Positions 27,139 through 36,697 of a stretch of 64,000 nucleotides of DNA are shown in pieces. The stretch is from Spirosoma foliorum (GTDB lineage: Bacteria > Bacteroidota > Bacteroidia > Cytophagales > Spirosomataceae). The notes beneath the pieces were generated by a model. It was not told the DNA's origin, did no database searches, and saw only the letters and a program-made list of their open reading frames with translations. The number at the start of each line of letters is the position of its first letter. Within the stretch, counting starts at the first letter, position 1. Where the stretch lies: assembly GCF_014117325.1 (NCBI RefSeq), contig NZ_CP059732.1:3423001-3487000 (forward strand), in the 5' to 3' direction. The translations under genes were made by a program, and so were the position numbers.

Positions 27139-30100
27139 TTAGAATTTTACGATGAGGTTCGCGCCATAACTTCTGGTACGGGGTAATCCTAAAGATTCAA
27201 AACCCTGATTCGAACTGTTGGTGAAGCTCTGCTCTGGATCGAAATTGTCGGTATTCTTGTAGAGTGTCAGGAGGTTACGAGCCACAAACGAGATACTCGC
27301 CGACTGTAATTTCACAAACTTCAGGGCGCTGGTCGGGATATTGTAGCTGAAAATGACCTGACGAAGCTTCACGAAACTGCCATCATGCAGGAACAGATCG
27401 GTGTAGTTTTTGTCATTGTCATAATACGTCCGTAAATCCCCTTTCGCGATTGTCCGACTATAAGCATCCCCTTTAGCCGTCACACCCGTTATCGTCAGCC
27501 CATTATCGCGTCCTGGCAGCGTTTGTTTCAACTTACCCATCCGGACAGCGTATACCTCCATGACGGAAAAGACTTTGTTACCGAACTTACCATCCAGCAA
27601 AATATTCAGCGAGAAGTTCTTGTATTTGAACTCATTCGTGAAACCCATTGTGAGCGGAGGCACCCCTTTGCCTAACTCCTGAAGAGCTGATTTCACGGCG
27701 TAACCTGTAGCCGGATCGTATACGATATTACCGTTGGCATCGCGCACTTTCGTGGTTCCAACAATAGAACCATAGGTACTTCCTTCGATCGAATTGATGT
27801 AAGCGTAGTTGTTTACCGTCGTTGCCATTTGAATCGAATTGATACCATCGGCCAGCTTCACAACTTTACTCTGGTTATAAGCCACATTGTAACTCAGATT
27901 CCAGCCGAAGTTCGACGTGCGGATAGGCGTTACGGTTACCAGTGCCTCAATACCCCGGTTGTTAAGCTTACCGACATTCAGGTAAACCGAGTTATACCCC
28001 GACGTAGGCGAAGTGCTCGTTTGCACAATATCGTTGCTAGTGGCCCGGTTGTAATAGGTCAGATCAAGGCCAACTTTCTTATTGAAAAACTGTAAATCGA
28101 TACCCGCTTCAAATGTCGTTGACGTTAGTGGTCTCAATCCTGCGTTGGTTAAGCCTGAACTAGTTGTCAGGTTAGTCGTCACGTTCTGAAGCGGTTGTCC
28201 AGAACTTGGAATCATCGAATAAGTCAGATTAACGACGTACGGATCAGGCGTTGCGCCACCCACCTGTGCCCATGAAGCACGAACTTTGGCATAATCAACC
28301 AGGCGGGGCAATTGGAACGCTTGCGACAGGACGAAGCTACCTCCTACAGATGGGTAAAAAATGGTGTTGTTCTGCGGACTCAGGGTTGAGAACCAATCCT
28401 GCCGTCCGGTCGCCGTTAAGAACGCAATCCCCTTATAATCAAAGTCAACCGAGCCGAATACTGAGTTTGTCCTGGTGTGTTGGTTGAGCGGTATGGTGCT
28501 CGACGTAGCCAGGTTTGTTGAGCTATAGAAGAAAGGAATCGTAAACGTTGCTCCCGATAAATTCAACTGGTTATAGCTGAAATTCCGTTGGTTCATCCCC
28601 GCCAGTGCCGAAAAGCCAAAGTGCCCAAATGTTGTGTTGTAATTTGCCGTGAGCATACTGTTGGTTTCGCTCACATCAGTTTTCAACTGATTGAACTGAC
28701 CGTTCGGGACATAGCGCGTTCCTGTTGGCAGAATGTATCGGTAGTTGTAATTATAAAAATCCCGGCTTACGGTACCTTTCACTGATAAGTTTTTCAGGAT
28801 TTTGTACGTCAGCCCCAACTGACCAATAAAGCGGTTTTTGCTGTCGTCCTGCTGGTATTTGTTAACAACGAAGTAGCTGTTAGATGCAATGTCGGCATCG
28901 TTCCAGGCAATTTCAGTACCATTGGCATCATAGCCAGGGCTCAACCACCGGATGTCGGACGTATTTCCAATCATGTAAGGCGTCCAGTTCGGGTTGCCAA
29001 GGGCATCACCGGCACCGGTTTTATTATGCCCGTTTTCCAGCGTGTATTGCGCCACGGCTTCCAGCGAAATCTTATCCCCGAATGACCCATTAATGTTCAG
29101 GTTACCGGTTTTCCGTTTGTAAGTGTTTGTTGGCAGAATCCCTTTGGCATCCAGATCAGATAGCGAGAAACGATAGTTAACTTTCTCATTACCACCCGTA
29201 AAAGCCAACGTATTCGTAAAGGTTTTACCAGTCTGATAGAAGTTTTTGATGTTGTCTTTCTGCGCAATATAAGGGTGCGTCAATCCATCGGCACCGACAA
29301 AGTCAGAACCATCAATTTTAGCGCCCCACGAACGGCGTCCCCAGGCAATAGCCTGTGCCTGTGTAGTTGGCTTAGTCGCGTTGTCGCCCTGGCCATATTC
29401 GTACTGCCAATCGGGGAATACCGCTGCATTTTCCATCGTGAATGTCGAGTTGTACTCCACACCGATGCCGCGCTGCGCTCTCCCTTTTTTCGTTGTGATC
29501 AGGATAACCCCGTTGGCCGCCCGCGAACCGTATAAAGCCGCAGCCGTGCCTCCTTTTAAAACGCTAATCGACTCAATATCATCCGGGTTAATGCCAGCGA
29601 TACCATCGCCCCGGTCAACGTTACCCTGGCCACCATTCGTAGTGGCAGCGCCACCAGGTACCGTGTTGTCAATCGGCATACCGTTAATTACGTACAGTGG
29701 CTGGTTATCACCGGTCAACGAACCGTTGCCCCGAATGATGATTCGGCTGGAACCGCCAGGGCCGGTTGAGAGACCCGTTGCGTTGACACCCGCAATTTTC
29801 CCCGAAAGTGCGTTTGCTACGTTGTTCTCTCTAGCTTGCGTAAACTCCGATCCTTTTACTTCGGTCACTGAGTAACCCAGTGCTTTCTTATCTTTTGTAA
29901 TCCCCAACGCCGTTACAACAACTTCGCCCAGTTGGGTAGCGTCTTCTTTCAGGCTCACATCAACTACGGAGCGGCCGTTTACGGTAATTTCCTGAGCCAC
30001 AAATCCGATGTACGAAAAAATCAGTGTGGCCTGCGGACTCGACACATTAATCGAATACTTTCCCTGACTGTCGCTGACAGTTCCTTTCGTAGACCCTTTC

Positions 30101-30252
30101 TCAACAATCGTTACACCGGGTAGCGTAGCGCCATCGCCAGTATTCGTCACTTTCCCCGAAATCGTTTGTGCGAAGGCAGGCACACTCAACAACCAGAGCA
30201 TTGTGAGCAGCTTACTTAAATGAGTAGGCCAGCGTAGTAAAATACGATCCAT
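27139..30252 (-). CDS. SusC/RagA-family TonB-dependent outer-membrane transporter (locus A)
   Basis: 1037 residues. The signal peptide ends PAFAQ. A carboxypeptidase-regulatory-like beta sandwich follows (about 30-115; SGKVTNTGDGATLPGVTIVE), then the plug domain with VVVTALGITKDKKALGYSV and SVLKGGTAAALYGSRAANGV. A 22-strand barrel ends in an aromatic C-terminus (ANLIVKF). It imports oligosaccharides across the outer membrane using TonB energy, working with the SusD lipoprotein downstream. A DeoR gene is divergent at 30577, and the 324-base gap holds a cluster of TTGCAA motifs. The GH20 enzyme in the operon points to an N-acetylhexosamine glycan. Confidence 0.93.
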   Translation of the reverse strand: MDRILLRWPTHLSKLLTMLWLLSVPAFAQTISGKVTNTGDGATLPGVTIVEKGSTKGTVSDSQGKYSINVSSPQATLIFSYIGFVAQEITVNGRSVVDVSLKEDATQLGEVVVTALGITKDKKALGYSVTEVKGSEFTQARENNVANALSGKIAGVNATGLSTGPGGSSRIIIRGNGSLTGDNQPLYVINGMPIDNTVPGGAATTNGGQGNVDRGDGIAGINPDDIESISVLKGGTAAALYGSRAANGVILITTKKGRAQRGIGVEYNSTFTMENAAVFPDWQYEYGQGDNATKPTTQAQAIAWGRRSWGAKIDGSDFVGADGLTHPYIAQKDNIKNFYQTGKTFTNTLAFTGGNEKVNYRFSLSDLDAKGILPTNTYKRKTGNLNINGSFGDKISLEAVAQYTLENGHNKTGAGDALGNPNWTPYMIGNTSDIRWLSPGYDANGTEIAWNDADIASNSYFVVNKYQQDDSKNRFIGQLGLTYKILKNLSVKGTVSRDFYNYNYRYILPTGTRYVPNGQFNQLKTDVSETNSMLTANYNTTFGHFGFSALAGMNQRNFSYNQLNLSGATFTIPFFYSSTNLATSSTIPLNQHTRTNSVFGSVDFDYKGIAFLTATGRQDWFSTLSPQNNTIFYPSVGGSFVLSQAFQLPRLVDYAKVRASWAQVGGATPDPYVVNLTYSMIPSSGQPLQNVTTNLTTSSGLTNAGLRPLTSTTFEAGIDLQFFNKKVGLDLTYYNRATSNDIVQTSTSPTSGYNSVYLNVGKLNNRGIEALVTVTPIRTSNFGWNLSYNVAYNQSKVVKLADGINSIQMATTVNNYAYINSIEGSTYGSIVGTTKVRDANGNIVYDPATGYAVKSALQELGKGVPPLTMGFTNEFKYKNFSLNILLDGKFGNKVFSVMEVYAVRMGKLKQTLPGRDNGLTITGVTAKGDAYSRTIAKGDLRTYYDNDKNYTDLFLHDGSFVKLRQVIFSYNIPTSALKFVKLQSASISFVARNLLTLYKNTDNFDPEQSFTNSSNQGFESLGLPRTRSYGANLIVKF

Positions 30253-30297
30253 AGTTTATGATTAATTAGTTAAGTTAAGAATACCTGGGATGCAGTT

Positions 30298-30469
30298 TTG
30301 CAAATTTTGCAATCTTTCAATGCAATTCTTGCGCAATATAGCCGCCGATATTGCAACTTTGCAAATAATATTTCACCTATATGGCCAAAACCTAAATATT
30401 CTATGCAAAAAGTACATTTTTCAGTTGCTTTATGCGGCATAATCGGAGTTTTTGCAAAGAGCGTTGCAA
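30298..30469. promoter_or_regulatory. Array of TTGCAA motifs between susC and deoR
   Basis: Six exact TTGCAA palindromes start at 30298, 30307, 30351, 30359, 30452 and 30464, plus TTGCGCAA at 30329. They form three close pairs (starts 8-12 bases apart). About 0.1 would be expected by chance in a stretch of this size. It is a likely operator cluster for the adjacent DeoR regulator. Confidence 0.6.
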
Positions 30470-30576
30470 TAAATCAGCAACTAGTTCTTAAGCTGTTGGT
30501 TGATCAATTTGTGAATAGGTAAGATTTTGCCCTTATTTTGCTTTCTGTGTTAAGTAACCGAACGTAACATTCTCTT

Positions 30577-31335
30577 ATGTCAATTGCTTTTTTAAAGGAG
30601 GAACGTAAAGATTTAATAATCAATCAATTAAATCTTCATACGCGAATCAATCTGACCGATTTGGCTGTTACGCTAAACGTATCTGAAGACACCGTCCGAC
30701 GCGATATAAATGACCTGGCCGACGAAGGGAAGCTGATTAAAATTCGTGGGGGCGCCATGTCGAAGGCGTACCATCACTCCTCGCAGTTGCAGGAAACGTA
30801 TGCACACCAGAGCAAACGGATTATTGGCGAGAAGGCACTTACGCTCCTGCGCGATGGCATGCTGATTCTAATGGGTGGCGGCACAACGATCCGGGAGTTC
30901 ATCAAGATGATTCCGGCGGACCTAAAAGCAACCTTTATTACGGTTAACCCCCTCACTGCCGTTGAGTTACTGGACAAACCCAATCTGGAGATCATTATGA
31001 TTGGCGGGCAAATTTCCCGCTACAGCCAGATGAGTGTAGGGGGCGAAGTGTACCAGCGTCTATCAGAATTACGCGTCGATCTGTGCATTATGGGAACCAA
31101 TGCCATCGACGCCAAAGAGGGGCTGACCGATTCGGATTGGGAAACGGTACAAGCCAAGAAGACGATGATTCGGGCTGCGGAAAAGATTGTCATTCTGGCC
31201 ATTTCCGAAAAGATGAACAGCGTTATGCGCATGAAAGTGGCCGATTTGGGCCAGATCGATTATCTGATCACCGAGCTACCTGCCGATTCTCCGCAATTGT
31301 CGCCCTACCGGTCGGGAAAAACCGAGGTCTTGTAA
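30577..31335 (+). CDS. DeoR/GlpR-family transcriptional regulator
   Basis: 252 residues of normal DeoR length. The N-terminal winged helix is complete (INLTDLAVTLNVSEDTVRRD, then LADEGKLIKIRGGAM). The C-terminal sensor domain of the phosphosugar-isomerase-like fold has LILMGGGTTIREFIKMIP, VNPLTAVELL and MGTNAIDAKEGLTDSDWE. These regulators are usually repressors released by a phosphorylated sugar. It is divergent from the locus A SusC gene and shares a motif-rich control region with it, so the hexosaminidase operon and itself are the likely targets. The ligand is probably an amino-sugar phosphate, which is inference. Confidence 0.9.
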   Translation: MSIAFLKEERKDLIINQLNLHTRINLTDLAVTLNVSEDTVRRDINDLADEGKLIKIRGGAMSKAYHHSSQLQETYAHQSKRIIGEKALTLLRDGMLILMGGGTTIREFIKMIPADLKATFITVNPLTAVELLDKPNLEIIMIGGQISRYSQMSVGGEVYQRLSELRVDLCIMGTNAIDAKEGLTDSDWETVQAKKTMIRAAEKIVILAISEKMNSVMRMKVADLGQIDYLITELPADSPQLSPYRSGKTEVL

Positions 31336-31503
31336 AATCACTAACAAGTAGTCCTAAACATACCCGATACCACTTGCCATTCAGCCTAAATTTTCTCCGT
31401 ATCACACGGATGAGTTGCATCAATAGGGTACTATTTCCGTATTTACAGGCGTTTTCTATTTAACGACCTGATCCGGCCAACGCTGTGTCGGCTGGTTTCT
31501 ATA

Positions 31504-32577
31504 ATGACGCTTATCAATCGATTATTTTCCGCTTTTTCCCGCAGTTCGGCAAAGCAGGAGCCAGTATCCCCTATTGTTGCGGTTATGCCCGTATCTGCTC
31601 CTTTGGATACTCCCCTTCTGAACCAGTCAGAACCTGAATTTCCGTTAAATTCCTATAGTACAACTGCGCCATTACCCGCCTGGCTAGCTGATGAAGAGAG
31701 TTTGCGCGATGAGGGTGTGCTTTTTGGTCTCTCAGATGCTCGACCCGATGGCAAAGTCGCCCAAATTCGGGCCTATTTTGGCCAACAAGCAGCCCCGCTG
31801 GAGGAACAGGTCGAGCATTACACCGACAAGATTGGCGAACTCAATCTGTTAATCGAACAGCGGGAAAACCGTATCACAGGTCTTCGTGATCAAAGTAGCG
31901 ATCTACGCGACGCCCAAACAGCCCAGCATAATCTGATCCGGCATAGTGCAAGTCTGATTTTATCGCTTGTGTTGTGTGTTGGCAATTTTTACCTGATCGA
32001 CGAAACTCTGCGCCCCACATTTCCCAATCGATGGATTGCGGTCGGTGTTTTTATGGCGGGCATGTTCAATTTGTTTGGGCGAACATCGTTTTTTTACGAA
32101 ACCGATTCTCGTTTAACCGGTCGACGACTGATCGAAGAGTTTGGCTTACCACTTGCCACGTCGCTTTTTATTCTCGTTCAGGCCTTACAGACCCAATCGC
32201 TCTCTCAAGCCGTTGGCTTATTTGTGTTTGTGTTCTTTCTCTTCCTTTTAGCCGGAAAGCTCCTCTTAAGTACGCTGACGGCGCTTCAGACCGATCTGTT
32301 AGCTATTCAGCACAATCACCAATTAGCTATTAATAAAAAGCAGAATATCCCTGCCTGGGAAGGCGAGATTGAGCGCCTGAATCGGGAAATTGATGCCATC
32401 CGGACGAAGAAGTGGCCTATTGTAACAGCCCTAAATCATACCCAGGCCGAACAGACCCGTTTGAACACTCAACGCGATGGGCTTGTTAACTTATTTATTA
32501 GTGAGTTTGAGCTCGCCCGCAGCCTCCGTGATCGTTTGACCACGCAGCAGCGGGAAGCGATGTTTAATGAGTTGTAG
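31504..32577 (+). CDS. Unknown coiled-coil membrane protein (pair member 1)
   Basis: 357 residues that I do not recognise. The N-terminus is a Pro/Ser-rich tail (about 1-75). Then comes a coiled coil (about 95-140: EEQVEHYTDKIGELNLLIEQ), about four TM helices (147-166, 178-196, 212-228, 233-255) and a second long coiled coil (about 262-345: GEIERLNREIDAIRTKKWPI). There is no signal peptide and no catalytic motif. The order coiled coil, membrane block, coiled coil is shared with the next gene 84 bases downstream, which argues that the two form one complex. Both ends probably face the cytoplasm. Confidence 0.75.
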   Translation: MTLINRLFSAFSRSSAKQEPVSPIVAVMPVSAPLDTPLLNQSEPEFPLNSYSTTAPLPAWLADEESLRDEGVLFGLSDARPDGKVAQIRAYFGQQAAPLEEQVEHYTDKIGELNLLIEQRENRITGLRDQSSDLRDAQTAQHNLIRHSASLILSLVLCVGNFYLIDETLRPTFPNRWIAVGVFMAGMFNLFGRTSFFYETDSRLTGRRLIEEFGLPLATSLFILVQALQTQSLSQAVGLFVFVFFLFLLAGKLLLSTLTALQTDLLAIQHNHQLAINKKQNIPAWEGEIERLNREIDAIRTKKWPIVTALNHTQAEQTRLNTQRDGLVNLFISEFELARSLRDRLTTQQREAMFNEL

Positions 32578-32661
32578 TACGGATTATGTTGCCCTGTTTT
32601 CCTAGTTGAAAAAGCACAACGTATTTCTCTACAACTTCCTAACAATACAACTTGACTATTT

Positions 32662-34035
32662 ATGGAACCAACCAATAATCCCGACTTTCAACACGGCTAT
32701 ACCAGCGGTGTGGAAGGCGTAAATCGGGAAACATACGAAGGATATTTGTCCAGTCAGATTAATACAGACTGGCTTTCTGAGCGAATTCAGGAAAAACGAA
32801 CCGAACTAGCCAACACCGAACGGCAGTTAACCGAAACGACCGATGCCAACCGCACAGCTTTTGCTACGCTACAGGCGCATACAGTTCAGGTAGAACGGTT
32901 AGCCAAACAAATCAGCCAGCACGAGGCCGACCGGAAGACGCTGGAAACGGAACGGGATACACTACTCGAACGCCGAACCAAGGCCGCTCCCGATTACTCG
33001 CTTCTGGCAGGAATTCTGTTCCTCATCGCCGGTACCTCATTTTTGGCGGGTGATTTAATTATCTCCCATGAAATTGTGGCCTATGCGCTTAACATCCGCA
33101 ACACCAACGAAGCCTGGGCCTTTGCCGTCGGATTAGCGATGGTGTCCATTCTGTTAAAGCCTGCTTATGATCGACTGATCGAGCAACCTTACCAGGAGGA
33201 CCCGGTAAAAAACGGGCAGAGATACGGACGTTTTAAAATGGCGCTGGCCGTATTTTCGGTGCTGACATTAGCCGTACTAGGCTGGTTTCGGTATGAAGCT
33301 TATCGTACCGACCAACTCAAGTCGGCCATTAACAAATCTGTTCGTCAACTTCAACTGAATACCGATCCAACTGCTGCAACACAAACCCTTAGTCCATCGA
33401 CGCTCAACCAAATTGAAAAACAACTGGGCCAGTCGAGTGAGCTAAATTTAGCCCTAGTCAATAGCCCGTGGGCACTTTTATCGTTTGTATTGAGTGGCAT
33501 TTTGTTCGCACTGGCCGGGGCCGTTTGTCTGGGTATTGCATTGCCGGTTTTGTCTGCGTTCTGGTTTAGATGGTTGCAGGCCGATATAAAGCTCTGGAAA
33601 TTACGCCGTCGCCTGAAACGAGTTGATCAGCAAATTGCCCCGCTTGAAGCTCAGTTTGCGGAGCAGCTTACGCAGCAAAACGTACTGCAACATAACCTTG
33701 ATTTATTGCCTAGCCTTACAGAGTTGAAGGAACAACGGCAGACTATAAATGCTGATTTGAACGAGTTGTTTGCTGAACTAAAACTGGCCCAAACCGATAG
33801 TCGTATCAGCAATTTCAACGACGGCTATGGTCAGGGAGAAGCTACACGCACTGTCTTGAGTGCCGAAGAACAGCGGCAACTACGGAAAGAGATGCTGTCA
33901 CTTCAGAACAACAACAGAAAGCGAACCGATGAATCTCGTCCGAATGGCGCTTCGCCTACTAACGGAACGAATGGTAAGCCACAGACGCTCAGACCCTATC
34001 AAACTGTTCGGAAGTTTCTTTCTGACGAGTTATAA
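32662..34035 (+). CDS. Unknown coiled-coil membrane protein (pair member 2)
   Basis: 457 residues, not recognised. The start is the ATG at 32662. Coiled coil at about 30-105 (LSERIQEKRTELANTERQL), TM helices at about 112-132, 147-166, 194-212 and 272-300, a loop of about 55 residues between the third and fourth, then a second coiled coil (about 310-375: RRLKRVDQQIAPLEAQFAEQ). A short motif F-x-x-G-Y-x-x-G occurs near both ends: FQHGYTSG (near 9) and FNDGYGQG (near 388). The tail (about 410-457) is polar and Asn/Thr-rich. Architecture matches pair member 1. It is followed after 49 bases by a dioxygenase gene. Confidence 0.75.
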   Translation: MEPTNNPDFQHGYTSGVEGVNRETYEGYLSSQINTDWLSERIQEKRTELANTERQLTETTDANRTAFATLQAHTVQVERLAKQISQHEADRKTLETERDTLLERRTKAAPDYSLLAGILFLIAGTSFLAGDLIISHEIVAYALNIRNTNEAWAFAVGLAMVSILLKPAYDRLIEQPYQEDPVKNGQRYGRFKMALAVFSVLTLAVLGWFRYEAYRTDQLKSAINKSVRQLQLNTDPTAATQTLSPSTLNQIEKQLGQSSELNLALVNSPWALLSFVLSGILFALAGAVCLGIALPVLSAFWFRWLQADIKLWKLRRRLKRVDQQIAPLEAQFAEQLTQQNVLQHNLDLLPSLTELKEQRQTINADLNELFAELKLAQTDSRISNFNDGYGQGEATRTVLSAEEQRQLRKEMLSLQNNNRKRTDESRPNGASPTNGTNGKPQTLRPYQTVRKFLSDEL

Positions 34036-34084
34036 GGAGAAGGCAGCTACTGTTTTGACCTATTTCTTCGCCGAGTACCTGACT

Positions 34085-34879
34085 ATGGAGAATACGCTCG
34101 ATCATCAACAAATTCAGGATTTTATTCAACAGGGATTTGTCCGCATTGACCGGGCGTTCTCCACAAGCCTGGCCGAAGCGTGCCGGACTATACTTTGGGC
34201 GGATACGGGTTGCGATCCGAACGATCCAACTACCTGGACTAGCCCCGTTATTCGGCTTGGTAATTACGATCAGGAACCATTTCGACAGGCAGCCAATACA
34301 CCCCGCTTACTGAATGCGTTCGATCAATTGGTTGGTCCGGGCCAATGGCAGCCCCTAACTAGCCTGGGTACGTTTCCTATTCGTTTTCCCAGCCCCGTCG
34401 ATCCGGCTGATACAGGCTGGCACATCGACGTAAGTTTTGCCATGGAAGACGACGACCCGACTGACTTTCTGTCCTGGCGGGCTAATGTAGTTTCGAAAGG
34501 GAGATCGCTATTGATGCTGTTTCTGTTCTCGACAATCACCGAAAATGATGCCCCAACACGTATTCGGGTTGGCTCGCATGTTGATATCGCCCGTCAATTG
34601 GAGCCCGCTGGCGAAGTGGGATTGTCTTTGCGCGAACTGGCCGCCAACGGATTTGACGAAACAGCTGACCTACCCGAAGTACTGGCGACCGGCGAAGCAG
34701 GCACTGTTTATTTATGCCATCCGTTTCTAGTTCATGCAGCTCAGCCACATCACGGCATCCATCCACGCTTTTTGGCTCAACCACCGCTCCTACCGGCTCA
34801 TCCTTTTCAACTAGAGCGAGCAAACGGCCATTATTCGCCGGTTGAGCAAGCCATTCGTCTAGCATTGCGATTAGCCTAA
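34085..34879 (+). CDS. Phytanoyl-CoA dioxygenase-family protein
   Basis: 264 residues from the ATG at 34085 (MENTLDHQQIQDFIQQGFVR); the frame is open further upstream but overlaps the preceding gene. It is a jelly-roll Fe(II)/2-oxoglutarate oxygenase. The metal triad is visible as H-x-D in TGWHIDVSF and a distal His in YLCHPFLVHAAQP. The partner is 2-oxoglutarate, and the substrate is unknown. It ends by overlapping the stop codon of the convergent acetyltransferase gene by 9 bases. Its place just behind the coiled-coil pair suggests co-transcription, but no functional link is evident. Confidence 0.83.
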   Translation: MENTLDHQQIQDFIQQGFVRIDRAFSTSLAEACRTILWADTGCDPNDPTTWTSPVIRLGNYDQEPFRQAANTPRLLNAFDQLVGPGQWQPLTSLGTFPIRFPSPVDPADTGWHIDVSFAMEDDDPTDFLSWRANVVSKGRSLLMLFLFSTITENDAPTRIRVGSHVDIARQLEPAGEVGLSLRELAANGFDETADLPEVLATGEAGTVYLCHPFLVHAAQPHHGIHPRFLAQPPLLPAHPFQLERANGHYSPVEQAIRLALRLA

Positions 34880-35401
34880 GAATTCAAAACACAATTTTTC
34901 TGGATCGTCACTGTCAATCTGACGAAAGCCGTTTTTAACCAGCACGCCAATAGAAGCCTGATTGTCAGGTAATGTATGGGCAATAATTCGCTTTACGCCT
35001 GCTTGCTGCCAGGCATGTTTACTGAGCGTTGCAACCACTTCGGTAGCAATTCCCTGACGTCGCCACTCGTGGGAAACTGAATAACCAATTTCCAGTAACC
35101 CGCTTGAATCTGGCGGTCCAAAGTAACCACCACTAGCAACCAAAGTTGCAGGAGTTGATGCCGTCGGATACGCAATCACATACCAGGCATACCAACCGAG
35201 AGCCTCTTCGCCACCAGCTAAAAGTTGATCCAGAAAAAACTGCATAGCTCCCTGATCATATTCACCTGGAGGCCAATCAGCAGGAATAGCCACATTCAGG
35301 GAGTGCGCAAGTCGCTGGTTACTAATTAACTCTGACTGCAATAGACTTGGTGAAGCTGCTACGAAAAGTAAGCGGGGTGAGTACAGAAAATGCGAATTCA
35401 T
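34871..35401 (-). CDS. GNAT-family N-acetyltransferase
   Basis: 176 residues. The C-terminal two thirds form a GNAT domain: LLEIGYSVSHEWRRQGIATE is motif A with the acetyl-CoA loop (RRQGIA), and NQASIGVLVKNGFRQI is motif B. This looks like the RimJ/RimL-type group that acetylates amino groups of proteins or small molecules. The N-terminal 45 residues hold little recognisable sequence. It converges on the dioxygenase gene and the two share 9 bases at their stops. The upstream region (35402-35716) contains a long palindrome. Confidence 0.85.
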   Translation of the reverse strand: MNSHFLYSPRLLFVAASPSLLQSELISNQRLAHSLNVAIPADWPPGEYDQGAMQFFLDQLLAGGEEALGWYAWYVIAYPTASTPATLVASGGYFGPPDSSGLLEIGYSVSHEWRRQGIATEVVATLSKHAWQQAGVKRIIAHTLPDNQASIGVLVKNGFRQIDSDDPEKLCFEFLG

Positions 35402-35572
35402 ACACTTAATCTACATTAATTTTTGACTTGTCATGGTTATTCTACGTCTAAACCTATCTACATGCCAATAAGTCTCGATATATCCTTCTAGATTTGTGTC
35501 GTGTATTTCCGAAAAATAACTGCAACTCTTTTCCGGGGATTTCTATTAGATCGTATTTAAGTTTTCTTAATA

Positions 35573-35665
35573 ATCTTTTTTGTCATTTCGACGTCAGGAG
35601 AAATCTCAAGTTCGCGTATTAATCAAGCTTGAGATTTCTCCTGACGTCGAAATGACAAAAAAGAT
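35573..35665. repeat. Perfect 38-bp inverted repeat
   Basis: 35573-35610 and 35628-35665 are perfectly complementary with a 17-base spacer. The sequence type (TTTTTGTCATttCGACGtcAG) matches the repeat at 59803-59891 in its backbone, so these two are a family. It lies in the 315-base gap between the leftward acetyltransferase and the rightward PhzF gene; I see nothing else there. Confidence 0.95.
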
Positions 35666-35716
35666 AAGTGATTTCTATAGAAACAAAAGGTTGAACAGAC
35701 TCCAGATTAACGTATA

Positions 35717-36634
35717 ATGAAGTCAGTAAAGTTTTATATTGTTGATGTTTTCGCTTCTCAAAAATATCAGGGTAATCAGTTAGCTGTTTTTCTGGATCTG
35801 GAAGATTCACTTTCTCAAAAAGAAATGCAGCAAATTACGAAAGAAATTAATTTTGCTGAGTCGGCTTTTATTAAAGAGAATAAAAACAATGAACGCTTTA
35901 TTGTAAAAATATTTACGCCCGAATACGAAGTTCCATTTGCGGGTCACCCGTCACTCGGCACCAGCTATATCATAGCTAAATTTATTTTACCAAAAGCTAT
36001 CCCTAACTTAGTCCTTGAATTAGCCCATAGCGATATCGACATTACCATCTTCAATCCTGAAAATCTGGATGATAGCTTATTTTTTATGCGCCAGGCACAG
36101 CCTGAATTTAGGGATACCTTTACAAGAGAAGAAGTTTCTGAAGGCCTCAGAATCAGCCTGAACGACATTGACACAAGCTTTCCTATTCAGGAAATAAGCA
36201 CTGGGCTTCCGTATATCCTTATTCCGCTCACCAGCTTGGCGGCTATGGAACGCCTTAGCCTCACGTTTGACTCATTAAAAGAGTTTTTAGTTTTCCGAAA
36301 TCGATACCGAACCAACAGCCTGACAGGCCATACTACCTCTCTATTTTTCTTCACCAAAGAAACGTATGAATCAGGTAATACCTACAATACCAGAATGTTA
36401 TTACTTGAAAATAATAAGCTAACCGAAGATGCAGCAACTGGTAGTGCCAACGGCTGTTTTCTAGCTTATTTATTAGCCCATATGAGTCCCCAAATTAACG
36501 TAACTGTAGAACAGGGTTTTCAAATTGAACGAAAATCATATTTGTACCTTGATGGAAAAATTTCGGGCGGTAATTATCAACTAAATGTGGGAGGGCGAAA
36601 TAAATTAATCTCAGAAGGAGTTTGGTATATTTAG
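35717..36634 (+). CDS. PhzF-family isomerase/epimerase-like protein
   Basis: 305 residues with the two-lobed DAP-epimerase fold. KFYIVDVFASQKYQGNQLAV is the family N-terminus, INFAESAFI contains the catalytic Glu of PhzF, and FAGHPSLGTSYI plus DAATGSANGCFLAYL are the conserved Gly-rich loops of the two lobes. Most family members outside phenazine clusters have no known substrate, and no phenazine genes are near. Base composition is more AT-rich than the genes to the left, which may hint at a separate origin. It is cytoplasmic and monocistronic. Confidence 0.88.
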   Translation: MKSVKFYIVDVFASQKYQGNQLAVFLDLEDSLSQKEMQQITKEINFAESAFIKENKNNERFIVKIFTPEYEVPFAGHPSLGTSYIIAKFILPKAIPNLVLELAHSDIDITIFNPENLDDSLFFMRQAQPEFRDTFTREEVSEGLRISLNDIDTSFPIQEISTGLPYILIPLTSLAAMERLSLTFDSLKEFLVFRNRYRTNSLTGHTTSLFFFTKETYESGNTYNTRMLLLENNKLTEDAATGSANGCFLAYLLAHMSPQINVTVEQGFQIERKSYLYLDGKISGGNYQLNVGGRNKLISEGVWYI

Positions 36635-36697
36635 CAAAAGAAAGGCAAAATCACATTAACTCTCAACCCTCCTAGTATCAACTTTTTCGTATTACTT

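Noticed and set aside
30298..30522. Plus-strand 74-residue frame in the susC-deoR gap
   Set aside because: Lies across the TTGCAA array, has a poor composition and no start context. Regulatory DNA is the better reading.
35619..35810. Minus-strand 63-residue frame
   Set aside because: Runs through the perfect inverted repeat and the start of the PhzF gene; no protein features.
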